This document shows positions 9,097 through 16,810 of a stretch of 37,805 nucleotides of DNA, in pieces. Made by a program: the position numbers and the translations under genes. The stretch is from an uncultured Alistipes sp. Lineage in GTDB: Bacteria > Bacteroidota > Bacteroidia > Bacteroidales > UBA932. Position 1 is the stretch's first letter; each line of letters begins with the position of its first letter. The notes beneath the pieces are model-generated. The model had not been told where the DNA came from and ran no database searches. It saw only the letters and a program-made list of their open reading frames with translations. The stretch spans positions 1 to 37,805 of the forward strand of contig CALZHC010000011.1 in assembly GCA_945787505.1 (NCBI GenBank), read 5' to 3'.

Positions 9097-9126
9097 CAAA
9101 TATACCACTATTTTTTTAATTTACAA
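9097..9126 (-). promoter_or_regulatory. Promoter of the rplC-rpsC ribosomal operon
   Basis: The minus strand has TATATTTG (9104-9097), a match to TAnnTTTG, with TTG (9126-9124) 19 bases upstream. The predicted transcript start is near 9090, giving a leader of about 60 bases before rplC. Confidence 0.7.
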
Positions 9127-9138
9127 CCATTTAACCTT

Positions 9139-9146
9139 TATATTTG
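9139..9146 (+). promoter_or_regulatory. -7 promoter box of the ABC-F gene
   Basis: TATATTTG lies 20 bases before the ATG at 9167. About 20 bases further upstream the sequence is TTA instead of TTG, so only the -7 element is strong. It forms a divergent pair with the ribosomal promoter and the two share the A/T-rich spacer. Confidence 0.5.
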
Positions 9147-9166
9147 CTTGAAATTTTAAAAAATAT

Positions 9167-10966
9167 ATGGCAAGCTTTCTGGAAGTTGTAAATATATCCA
9201 AGTCCTACGGTGTGAGGACGTTATTCAAGAACGTATCCTTTAACATAAACGAGGGTGACAAGATCGCATTGGTGGCGCCTAACGGAGCCGGCAAAACCTC
9301 GATGTTGCGCATAATTGCAGGTCGGGAGAGTTCGGATGGTCAGGGGGAGATCCGCTTCATGAAGAATATTTCAGTTGCCTTTTTGGATCAAGAGAGTGAT
9401 TTTGATCCGGATGACACTATATTCGAGGCCGTCTCTAAAAAGATCGAGGCAAAGGAGGCTCAGGTTGAAGATTTTCGTATCAAGGAGATTCTTTCTAAGC
9501 TCAGACTCAACGATGTGCAAAAGAAAATCTCTTCATTGAGCGGTGGCGAAAAGAAGCGTGTTGCCATTGCTGTTCTTTTGGTCAATAATCCTGATTTTTT
9601 GGTAATGGACGAACCCACCAACCATCTTGACATAGAGAGTATAGAGTTCCTTGAAGAGTATCTGAGAAGATCCCGTTCTACACTTTTGATGGTTACCCAT
9701 GACAGATATTTTCTGGATCGTGTATGCAATATCATCATAGAGCTGGATATGGAGAGTGTTTTTCGTTATGAGGGGAACTACTCCTATTTTCTAGAAAAGA
9801 GGGATGAGAGGGTCGATAATTTCAATTCTGCCACCCAAAGGGCAAGGAATCTTCTCAGGGGAGAACTTGAGTGGATAAGAAGGACTCCGTGTGCCAGAGG
9901 AACCAAGGCACGCTACAGGGTAGAGTCTTTTGAACATCTTCAAGAGAGGGCCTCTCAGACAATTGTCGAACAGAGTGTAAAGATTGTGGCCGGAATGCAA
10001 AGGCTCGGGAAGAAGGTGGTGGACTGCTCTCATCTGAGCTACTGTGAGGATGGCTTTTGCGCTTTGAATGACTTTTCATATAAATTCACACCTGGGGAAA
10101 AAGTAGGTATAATAGGACCTAATGGTGTGGGCAAGAGTACGTTTCTCGATTTGATAACCGGTTCGCTCTCTCCTACCTCAGGCCAAATAGATATTGGAAC
10201 CACCGTCTGTTTCGGGTACTATCGTCAAAGTGGTATCGGTTTCAGAAGCGGTCAGACTGTGCTGGAATATATAAGGGAGATAGCCGACCATATCCAATTG
10301 GGTGACGGGAAGAGGGTATCAGCTACGACATTCCTTAACTATTTCCTTTTTCCTCCTTCTATGCATAACTCTTTGATAGAGAAACTTAGCGGTGGTGAAA
10401 AGAGGAGGTTGTACCTCCTTTCAATTCTTGTCTCCTCTCCTAATTTCCTGATCCTTGATGAACCAACCAATGACCTTGACATTGTTACTTTAAATGTTCT
10501 TGAGGAGTACCTCAGGAGCTATTCCGGTACTCTTCTCATTGTCTCGCATGACAGATTCTTTATGGACAAGATTATCGATCATCTTTTTGTCTTCAACGGG
10601 GAGGGCAAAATAAAGGATTATCCGGGAAATTATTCTTCTTATCGAGAATCTCTGGGTGCTGATTCCGATAGGACTCGCACTGCAAAGCCTGCACTCAAAA
10701 CCCAAAACTCTGCATCAGGAAAGCCAAGGATGAATGTCGCCTCTTCGGCCAACGGAAAGAAAAAACTCTCCTGGAAGCAACAGAGGGAACTTGAGAGGAT
10801 AGAGGCTGAACTTCCCAAGTTAGAAGCCGAAAAACAGTCTATTGAGCAAAGTCTCTCAAGCGGAACACTCAGCAGTCAGGAACTGCTGGATGCTTCACGG
10901 AAAATAGGAGAGATAATAGAGCTAATTGATCAATATGAAATGATGTGGCTGGAACTATCAGAGTAA
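9167..10966 (+). CDS. uup: ABC-F family ATPase, Uup-like
   Basis: 599 residues with two ATP-binding cassettes and no membrane helices. Cassette 1 has Walker A APNGAGKTS, signature LSGGEKKR and Walker B LVMDEPTNHLD. Cassette 2 has GPNGVGKST, LSGGEKRR and LILDEPTNDLD. After a ~35-residue linker the C-terminus is a charged coiled coil (~residues 530-599: KQQRELERIEAELPKLEAEKQ...), which is the Uup-type C-terminal domain. ABC-F proteins act on ribosomes or, for Uup, on nucleic-acid structures and 50S biogenesis. The divergent position beside a ribosomal operon suits a translation role. Antibiotic-protection ABC-F proteins share this layout, but the Uup-type tail argues for the housekeeping branch. 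Confidence 0.9.
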   Translation: MASFLEVVNISKSYGVRTLFKNVSFNINEGDKIALVAPNGAGKTSMLRIIAGRESSDGQGEIRFMKNISVAFLDQESDFDPDDTIFEAVSKKIEAKEAQVEDFRIKEILSKLRLNDVQKKISSLSGGEKKRVAIAVLLVNNPDFLVMDEPTNHLDIESIEFLEEYLRRSRSTLLMVTHDRYFLDRVCNIIIELDMESVFRYEGNYSYFLEKRDERVDNFNSATQRARNLLRGELEWIRRTPCARGTKARYRVESFEHLQERASQTIVEQSVKIVAGMQRLGKKVVDCSHLSYCEDGFCALNDFSYKFTPGEKVGIIGPNGVGKSTFLDLITGSLSPTSGQIDIGTTVCFGYYRQSGIGFRSGQTVLEYIREIADHIQLGDGKRVSATTFLNYFLFPPSMHNSLIEKLSGGEKRRLYLLSILVSSPNFLILDEPTNDLDIVTLNVLEEYLRSYSGTLLIVSHDRFFMDKIIDHLFVFNGEGKIKDYPGNYSSYRESLGADSDRTRTAKPALKTQNSASGKPRMNVASSANGKKKLSWKQQRELERIEAELPKLEAEKQSIEQSLSSGTLSSQELLDASRKIGEIIELIDQYEMMWLELSE

Positions 10967-10974
10967 ATTTTTAA

Positions 10975-10982
10975 TAAATTTG
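10975..10982 (+). promoter_or_regulatory. -7 promoter box before rnr
   Basis: TAAATTTG matches TAnnTTTG and lies just past the ABC-F stop codon, 11 bases before the first rnr ATG. No TTG is seen at the usual distance, so rnr may be both co-transcribed with the ABC-F gene and started here. Confidence 0.4.
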
Positions 10983-10993
10983 CATTAGTTAAA

Positions 10994-13144
10994 ATGAATA
11001 ATATGGCTAAAGGTTTAAAATCAGTCAAAAAGGCTATTCTGAAGAGCAAAAACAAGAAGGCTAAAAGTTCAAAAGAGAGACGCACCAAATCAGATACCCG
11101 TTTCCATAAGGAGGAACTTGTCGGAAAAGTCAGTATGACAAGGGAGGGATACGGATTTGTAACGGTGGAAGGTAGGGAAGATGATATCTTCATCCCTTCA
11201 TCCAAGTTCAGAGGGGCTCTCAATAACGATACAGTCAAGATAGTTACCAATAAGATGAGAGGGGGAGCCAAGTCGGGAAAGCCACGCAGGGTTGAGGGAG
11301 AGGTGCTCTCCATAGTGGAGCGCTCCAAGAGACCGCATTTGGGAATTCTGCAGGCTGCTCACGGGGAGCTTTGGCTGATAGTCGAAAGCCGTTCCATGCC
11401 TTACGACATATTGATTCCGAAGGATACTCTCTCTATATATTTTAATGGGAATCTTCCCGATTTGAAGTCAATTTCAGGACAGAAGGCTGCTGTTTTGGTG
11501 ACTGACTGGTCGCGCAGGATGAATGCTCCCATTGGACATATCGTGGATCTGTTAGGAGAACCTGGGACCAATGATACTGAGATGCATGCAATTCTTGCCG
11601 AATATGGTCTGCCTTATAGGTTTGAGTCTCAGGTTGAAGAGGAGGCCAATGCGATTCCGGTGGCTATTCCTGACAGAGAAAGGAGGAAAAGGAGGGACTT
11701 CACTTCTGTTCCTACAATGACAATCGACCCTGCTGATGCAAAAGATTTCGATGATGCCCTTTCTGTAAGAAGACTTGAAAACGGGAATATCGAGGTTGGT
11801 GTCCACATTGCAGATGTTAGCTACTATGTGACTCCTGGTACTCTTGTTGACAAGTGTGCGTACGATAGAGGCACTTCGGTATATCTGGTGGACAGGACAG
11901 TGCCTATGCTCCCAGAATCCTTGTGTAACAATCTCTGCTCTTTGCGACCAGATGAAGAAAAGCTCTGTTTCTCTGCAGTATTCGAGATGGGAGAGAGGGG
12001 AGCTGTAAAGGACAAATGGTTTGGAAAGACCATTATCAAGTCTGATGCGCGTTTCTCTTATCAGGAGGCTCAGTCTGTCATAGAGACAGGTCAGGGCAGG
12101 ATGGCAGATGAGATTCTGACATTGCACAAGATGGCTTCTATTCTAAGGAAGAAGAGGTTTGCCGCCGGAGCAATCTCATTTGAACGTCCCGAGATGAAGG
12201 TAGAGGTCGATGAAAATGGCAAGCCTGTAAGAGTATATGAGAAGATTTCCAAAGAGGCCAACTGGCTCGTTGAGGAGTTCATGCTTTTGGCAAATAAAGC
12301 TGTGGCGGAGTATGTCGGCAAGGTCCGCAAGAAAGATGCACGTACATTTGTTTACCGTATACACGAGAATCCCAATGCTGAAAAGCTCGATGTTCTGAGC
12401 CGGTTTGTCAGAATTTTCGGAATAGGATTTCCATCAGAACTTAATGACAAAAAGTCAAAAAAGGAGAGAAAGGCATTCGAGGCTTCGATGCCAAAGGCGA
12501 CTGTTGAAATCAAGGGAAAGAGTGTTGCCGAGAGGCTCAATAACCTTCTCTCTGTGGTGAAGGATACTCCTGAACAGGATGCGGTGGTGATGATGGCTTT
12601 GCGATCTATGGCCCGTGCACGTTACAGTACCGACAATGTCGGTCACTATGGTCTTGCGTTCGATTATTACACTCATTTTACATCTCCTATCAGACGCTAT
12701 CCCGACCTTATGGTCCACAGACTTCTGGCAAGTTATCTGGATGATGCCGGTTCGGCTGACAAGGAATTCTATGAAGCTTGTTGTAAGCACTCTTCTGAAA
12801 GGGAACAGATTGCCACTGAGGCTGAACGCTCAAGTATCAAATACAAACTCTGTGAGTATATGAAAGAGCGTGTCGGAATGATATTCCCCGGTACTGTTTC
12901 AGGTCTTACCGAATGGGGTATGTATGTCGAGACCGAGCCTGAGAAGGTGGAGGGTATGGTTTCTCTAAGGGATATCGAAGAGGATTTCTACGAGTTTGAT
13001 GAGCAGAGCTATACTATTGTTGGCCGTGGAAAGGGCAAGCGCTATACTATTGGTGACAAGGTGTGGATTCGTGTAATTCGTTCTTCTGTTGAGCAGAAGA
13101 TTATCGACTTTGCGTTAGTGTCTGATCCCTCAGAGATGGCTTAG
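10994..13144 (+). CDS. rnr: Ribonuclease R
   Basis: 716 residues. A Lys/Arg-rich N-terminus (1-40) is followed by cold-shock domains (~44-90 GKVSMTREGYGFVTVEGREDDIFIP, and ~100-190), then the RNB catalytic domain with the metal-binding run TIDPADAKDFDDA (Asp245, 251, 253, 254), and a C-terminal S1 domain (~640-710, GTVSGLTEWGMYVETEPEKVEGMVSL). It degrades RNA 3' to 5', including structured RNA. Length is normal for Bacteroidetes. Met4 (11003) is an alternative start that would give a longer leader after the TAAATTTG box. A strongly structured sequence follows in its 3' untranslated region. Confidence 0.96.
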   Translation: MNNMAKGLKSVKKAILKSKNKKAKSSKERRTKSDTRFHKEELVGKVSMTREGYGFVTVEGREDDIFIPSSKFRGALNNDTVKIVTNKMRGGAKSGKPRRVEGEVLSIVERSKRPHLGILQAAHGELWLIVESRSMPYDILIPKDTLSIYFNGNLPDLKSISGQKAAVLVTDWSRRMNAPIGHIVDLLGEPGTNDTEMHAILAEYGLPYRFESQVEEEANAIPVAIPDRERRKRRDFTSVPTMTIDPADAKDFDDALSVRRLENGNIEVGVHIADVSYYVTPGTLVDKCAYDRGTSVYLVDRTVPMLPESLCNNLCSLRPDEEKLCFSAVFEMGERGAVKDKWFGKTIIKSDARFSYQEAQSVIETGQGRMADEILTLHKMASILRKKRFAAGAISFERPEMKVEVDENGKPVRVYEKISKEANWLVEEFMLLANKAVAEYVGKVRKKDARTFVYRIHENPNAEKLDVLSRFVRIFGIGFPSELNDKKSKKERKAFEASMPKATVEIKGKSVAERLNNLLSVVKDTPEQDAVVMMALRSMARARYSTDNVGHYGLAFDYYTHFTSPIRRYPDLMVHRLLASYLDDAGSADKEFYEACCKHSSEREQIATEAERSSIKYKLCEYMKERVGMIFPGTVSGLTEWGMYVETEPEKVEGMVSLRDIEEDFYEFDEQSYTIVGRGKGKRYTIGDKVWIRVIRSSVEQKIIDFALVSDPSEMA

Positions 13145-13192
13145 AGTGACTCGTCCTGATGGCTGATCAGGTCAAGACACTTATTGTTAAGC

Positions 13193-13322
13193 GTCGGCTG
13201 CTCTCCTTCGGAGACCTTCCGCTTCGCTTCATCCCTCCCACTTCGCTACGCTTGTGGGCCCCTCCCTCTTACTGCCGAGGGTGGCAAGGGTCCCCGGAGG
13301 AAACAGCCGACCGCATCTGCGG
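13193..13322. repeat. Palindromic multi-hairpin intergenic element
   Basis: The block is bounded by GTCGGCTG (13193-13200) and CAGCCGAC (13304-13311). Inside are a second imperfect arm, 13210-13218 with 13287-13295, and hairpins TCTCC/GGAGA (13202-13214), CCCAC/GTGGG (13237-13258) and CCCTC/GAGGG (13264-13281). CCGCATCTGCGG (13311-13322) adds a short hairpin at the end. The sequence is richer in C and G than its surroundings. It could be a dispersed palindromic repeat, a miniature mobile element remnant, or a structured RNA in the 3' untranslated region of rnr. I cannot tell which from one copy. The rest of 13145-13406 holds only the terminator. Confidence 0.55.
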
Positions 13323-13337
13323 CAGACTGAGAGTAAA

Positions 13338-13367
13338 AAGGTGACTAAATTACTTGTTAGTCACCTT
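13338..13367. terminator. Bidirectional terminator between rnr and ferritin
   Basis: An 11-bp perfect stem, AAGGTGACTAA (13338-13348) and TTAGTCACCTT (13357-13367), has an 8-base loop. On the minus strand it is followed by TTTTTACTC, ideal for ending the ferritin operon; on the + strand CTTTGTTGTTTTG follows, suitable for rnr. The stem shares its sequence with the terminator at 18488-18523. Confidence 0.8.
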
Positions 13368-13406
13368 CTTTGTTGTTTTGTTGTCTTGCGTTACTTGGAC
13401 TCTTGA

Positions 13407-13925
13407 TTATTTCTGTGCAAGGGGTGAGGGTGTATTGTATGTACGGCCTGCAAGCTCCTTGTCCATCATCAGAAGTCCGTATCTGTTTCCTTCAACAGCT
13501 TCGTACTGATAGATCATTTCGTTTACATTCTCTTCCTCTTCGATCTGTTCGTCGATGAACCATTTGAGAGTGTTTTGTGCTGCGTAGTCTCTCTCTTCGA
13601 TTGCGAGTTCGTAGAGGCTGTTTATGAGAGATGTTACCTTCTTTTCATGTTCGAGGGTGGTCTTGAATGCTTCGAGGGTATTATCCCATGATGTCCTTAC
13701 ACCTTCGATTGGTTTGAGGACTACTTTGTTTCCTCTGGAGAGGAGGTGGTTAATCATAATCTTGGCATGGTCCTGTTCTTCCTGGAACTGTACCATAAAC
13801 CAATTAGCTGCTCCTTTTTCACCTCTGTCAGATGCGTCGACAGACATTGAAAGGTAAAGGTATGCAGACCAAAGTTCTGCATTGATTTGGGCATTGAATG
13901 CCGCACATAATTTTTCGCTTAACAT
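13407..13925 (-). CDS. ftnA: Bacterial non-heme ferritin
   Basis: 172 residues. All ferroxidase-site residues known from E. coli FtnA are found at the same numbers: Glu17, Glu50, His53, Glu94, Gln127 and Glu130 (INAELWSAY, QEEQDHAK, LEHEKKV, DEQIEEEEN). The four-helix fold is complete and there is no heme ligand as in bacterioferritin. It oxidises Fe(II) and stores iron inside a 24-subunit shell in the cytoplasm. It follows the GH3-family gene after 10 bases and no TAnnTTTG box was seen directly upstream, so it is probably expressed from the rdgB promoter or an unseen one. Confidence 0.96.
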   Translation of the reverse strand: MLSEKLCAAFNAQINAELWSAYLYLSMSVDASDRGEKGAANWFMVQFQEEQDHAKIMINHLLSRGNKVVLKPIEGVRTSWDNTLEAFKTTLEHEKKVTSLINSLYELAIEERDYAAQNTLKWFIDEQIEEEENVNEMIYQYEAVEGNRYGLLMMDKELAGRTYNTPSPLAQK

Positions 13926-13935
13926 AACTGTAATA

Positions 13936-15489
13936 TTAAAGTTGTTCTTTGTATTTCAGAATATCTTCTATAATCTTCCTTTCGTTGCTCAGGCGGGGAA
14001 CTTTGTTCTGTCCTCCCATTTTGCCGCGGCTTTTCATCCATTGCATAAATGACCCCTCCGGCATAATCTCGATTTGAAGCTGTCGCATGGAGACATCGTT
14101 GGTCCTCTTGCCATCGTAGTCGGAGTTAAGATCCCTGACCTTGTCGTCCAGTGCCTTTTCAAAGGTATTTCTGAAGTCGGGACGGGAGGTTATTTCTTGA
14201 CTTTCCGGAGCAAATTCTATGCACCACTGGTGACAGCCTCCGGTACCTTCTTGATCGAACTTGGGGGCTACTGTGTAGTCGGTGACGTGCACTGAAAAGT
14301 CATTGCAAACAGAACTTAGTGCCTCTTCTGCATTGTGGATCATCAGCTCTTCTCCGAATGTGTTGATATACAGCTGGGTCCTGCCACATATTATTATCTG
14401 GTATGGTGCGATGGAGGTAAATTCGACACAGTCACCTACCAAATAACGCCATAGACCGCTGTTAGTGGTGATGATGATTGCATAGCGAACCCCTTTCCTG
14501 ACCCCTTCAAGTGTACAACAATAGGAAGAGTCCCCCTCAAGCACTCTGTCAAGATATTCAATGGGGACGAACTCGTAGAAGACTCCGTTGTCCAGTGTCA
14601 GAAGCATCCCCTTGTCTGATGGAGCGTGCCTGAATGCAAAATAACCCTCGGATGCATTGTAGTTCTCTACATAATTCATCTTTTCCGAAGGTATCAATCT
14701 TCGGAACTGTTCTTTATAGGGGGCAAAGCTGATTCCTCCGTGCATGAACAGCTCCATATTCGGCCATACATGTGTAATATCTGTGGCACCGGTATATTCG
14801 AGAACCCTCTTCAGAAGGACAAGGTACCAGGATGGTACTCCGGAGATGGTGGTTACATCCTCTTTGGAGCAGTACCTGCATATTTTGTTTATTTTCTCAT
14901 CAAAGTCAGAGAGCATTGCTATATCTCTGGATGGTGTCCTGAGGAGCTCGGTGACAAAAGGGGAGTTCTGCATGAGTATCCCGGAGAGGTCGCCTGAGTA
15001 TATCTTGTTGTTACTCAGCTTGTCCAGAGATGTACTGCCACCCAATGTAAGGGATTTGCCGTTGAACATGCCTGTATTCGGGTGTGAAGTGACATAGCTT
15101 GCCAACAGTGTCTGGAATCCTCTGTAGTGACATTTGTGAAGGTTGCTTGGGGTGATTGGTATGAATTTGCTTCTGGCTGAGCTGGTCCCGCTTGATTTTG
15201 CCATCCATCTGACTTTTTCATCCCACAGTATGTAGTTCTCTCCGTTTCTGATTCTGTTGAAATATGGCTCGAGGGCGTTGTAATCTCTCACGGGTATCAT
15301 CCTTCTGAAACTTTCGTAGTCAGAGATATTTCCCATCGTATGCTCTTTCCCGAAGAGTGAGTCCCTGCCGTGTGAAACCAGCTCCTTCAGCACACTGTCT
15401 TGCACTGAAAATGGTGTGCTATGATATGAATCAATAGCTTTTAGTCTAGGCTTTAGGTAACTGAGGACTATTTTGTTAATCGGTTTCAT
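13936..15489 (-). CDS. GH3-family acyl-adenylating enzyme
   Basis: 517 residues similar over its length to the GH3 auxin-responsive promoter family found in many Bacteroidetes. The nucleotide-binding motif is KSSGTSSARSKFIPIT (about residues 98-113). Further family features are the YNASEGYFAF motif in the middle and LWRYLVGDCVEF toward the C-terminal third. Plant GH3 proteins join amino acids to acyl acids through an acyl-adenylate; the bacterial substrate is unknown. The start codon makes an ATGA overlap with the recO stop, which shows co-translation. The product is cytoplasmic: no signal peptide or membrane helix. Confidence 0.88.
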   Translation of the reverse strand: MKPINKIVLSYLKPRLKAIDSYHSTPFSVQDSVLKELVSHGRDSLFGKEHTMGNISDYESFRRMIPVRDYNALEPYFNRIRNGENYILWDEKVRWMAKSSGTSSARSKFIPITPSNLHKCHYRGFQTLLASYVTSHPNTGMFNGKSLTLGGSTSLDKLSNNKIYSGDLSGILMQNSPFVTELLRTPSRDIAMLSDFDEKINKICRYCSKEDVTTISGVPSWYLVLLKRVLEYTGATDITHVWPNMELFMHGGISFAPYKEQFRRLIPSEKMNYVENYNASEGYFAFRHAPSDKGMLLTLDNGVFYEFVPIEYLDRVLEGDSSYCCTLEGVRKGVRYAIIITTNSGLWRYLVGDCVEFTSIAPYQIIICGRTQLYINTFGEELMIHNAEEALSSVCNDFSVHVTDYTVAPKFDQEGTGGCHQWCIEFAPESQEITSRPDFRNTFEKALDDKVRDLNSDYDGKRTNDVSMRQLQIEIMPEGSFMQWMKSRGKMGGQNKVPRLSNERKIIEDILKYKEQL

Positions 15490-16133
15490 TTTTTTAGATT
15501 TTGAAATACGGAACGAAAAACCTCTGCACTGTTTATGCGAAGTTCTATTCCAAGGTGGTAACCGGCATACTTGAGTATAGACTCAACCAAAGCATTTCTC
15601 TCTAATGAAGAGAATACATAGTCCATTGCCTCCTCAAATTTCGCGCCATAGCAAATCTTTATGAACTCTTTTTCTTTGTCGGAAAATGGGTTGTATAGGC
15701 TTTCGGAACCGGGTGAGGGTGCTATTCCCATGTGCTTAAGGTATAACACTGAGAACCAGAGATGGAAATTGGCGATGTTTCTGCGGCTCTCTTCGAGAAG
15801 CAATATTGATGTCACGATGAAGTCGTAGAGTAACGGGTCACTCTCTCTCTGTGGTAGTGTGCGGTAGAGAAGTTCTGCCGTAAAGAATGCCATTGCTGTT
15901 TTCGAAATATCTCCACGTATGGATGAGATCAGGTAGGAGTGGCTGAAGTCGCGGACCTTTTCCATCTCCCCTTTGCCGTATGTCTGGATCTCTATGATGC
16001 TGAGCGGTGTGATTGAGGCCCACCTTCTACACATAGTCCTATTGAGGACTGCGCTAACTCTGCCGCGATCTTCATTATAGCCGTGGACAATGAGCGAGTC
16101 TTCTCCTAATCGTGTGGTATTGAGGACTATCAT
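15486..16133 (-). CDS. recO: DNA repair protein RecO
   Basis: 215 residues. The N-terminal OB-fold is seen in MIVLNTTRLGEDSLIVHGYNEDRGRVSAVLNR and the helical C-terminal domain in FFTAELLYRTLPQRESDPLLYDFIVTSILLLEE and NFHLWFSVLYLKHMGI, where Bacteroidetes RecO proteins align. The protein lacks the four-cysteine zinc motif of many RecO proteins, as is usual in the phylum. RecO works with RecR to load RecA at gaps. The start overlaps the upstream pyrophosphatase stop by one base (TAATG) and the N-terminus is only a few residues shorter than in relatives. Confidence 0.88.
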   Translation of the reverse strand: MIVLNTTRLGEDSLIVHGYNEDRGRVSAVLNRTMCRRWASITPLSIIEIQTYGKGEMEKVRDFSHSYLISSIRGDISKTAMAFFTAELLYRTLPQRESDPLLYDFIVTSILLLEESRRNIANFHLWFSVLYLKHMGIAPSPGSESLYNPFSDKEKEFIKICYGAKFEEAMDYVFSSLERNALVESILKYAGYHLGIELRINSAEVFRSVFQNLKK

Positions 16134-16720
16134 TATCTATTAGAGCGAAGGAAGGCAGCAAATTTCCTTACAGCCTCACCCCTGTGGGAGATTTCATTCT
16201 TGTGGGCTGGCGAAAGTTCGGCAAAACTGTATTTTCCATCATATCTGTCTGGGTAGAAGACAGGATCGTATCCAAATCCGCCCTCTCCGGAAAGAGTATC
16301 TAATATCACACCGTCAACCCTTCCTTCAAACAGTTCTTTGCGGTCTGCGTCAACATATGCAATAACTGTTCTGAAATGGGCCTTCCTATTTGTCTTGCCT
16401 TTGAGGTTGGCAAGCAATTTTTTTATATTGTCTGATGCGTTCTTGCCTTCGCCTGCGTAGCGTGCAGAGTAGATTCCCGGTTCTCCACCGAGGGCATCTG
16501 TAAATAGTCCTGTGTCATCTGCAAAGCAGGGCAGTCCGCATTTTTTATTGATATACTCTGCTTTTTGAAGGGCATTACCTTCCAATGTATCTTGTGTTTC
16601 AGGAATCTCTTCAGTGATCCCGAACTCATCTGGAGTCCTTAATCTGAAATCGGGGCCTATAATTTCCTGTACTTCTCGTAATTTATGTCTGTTCCCTGTA
16701 GCAAATACAATGTCAATCAT
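16133..16720 (-). CDS. rdgB: XTP/dITP pyrophosphatase (RdgB/HAM1)
   Basis: 195 residues from ATG 16720 (MIDIVFATGNRHKLREVQEI), chosen because the family starts just before the FATxN motif; an ATG at 16732 would add MSLF. Typical blocks are ETQDTLEGNALQKAEYI, PCFADDTGL, GGEPGIYSARYAGE, GEGGFGYDPVFYP and the C-terminal SHRGEAVRKF. The enzyme removes pyrophosphate from deaminated purine nucleotides (ITP, dITP, XTP) and so keeps them out of DNA and RNA. It leads the operon rdgB-recO-GH3-ferritin, pairing nucleotide-pool cleaning with recombination repair. Confidence 0.95.
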   Translation of the reverse strand: MIDIVFATGNRHKLREVQEIIGPDFRLRTPDEFGITEEIPETQDTLEGNALQKAEYINKKCGLPCFADDTGLFTDALGGEPGIYSARYAGEGKNASDNIKKLLANLKGKTNRKAHFRTVIAYVDADRKELFEGRVDGVILDTLSGEGGFGYDPVFYPDRYDGKYSFAELSPAHKNEISHRGEAVRKFAAFLRSNR

Positions 16721-16742
16721 AAACAAACTCATTTATACACCA

Positions 16743-16774
16743 CAAAAATAGTGATTATTTTGCATTGAGGTCAA
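16743..16774 (-). promoter_or_regulatory. Promoter of rdgB-recO-GH3-ferritin operon
   Basis: The minus strand shows TATTTTTG (16750-16743) and TTG (16774-16772) with a 21-base spacer. Transcription should begin near 16736. The element is interleaved with the divergent caspase promoter. Confidence 0.65.
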
Positions 16775-16790
16775 ATTATTGTTAAATTTG
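16758..16790 (+). promoter_or_regulatory. Promoter of the caspase-like gene
   Basis: TTTTG (16758-16762), 20 bases, then TAAATTTG (16783-16790) gives a full Bacteroidetes promoter. The start of transcription is expected near 16796, about 15 bases before the ATG. Confidence 0.7.
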
Positions 16791-16810
16791 AGTGTGCTAA
16801 CCATTTTCTT

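Noticed and set aside
9167..10966. ABC-F gene as an antibiotic resistance determinant
   Set aside because: The Uup-type C-terminal coiled coil and the housekeeping context argue against a ribosome-protection resistance factor.
13159..13344. Small + strand reading frame of 61 codons after rnr
   Set aside because: It runs through the palindromic element and its protein is low-complexity and Arg/Pro/Leu-rich; the RNA or DNA structure explains the sequence better.
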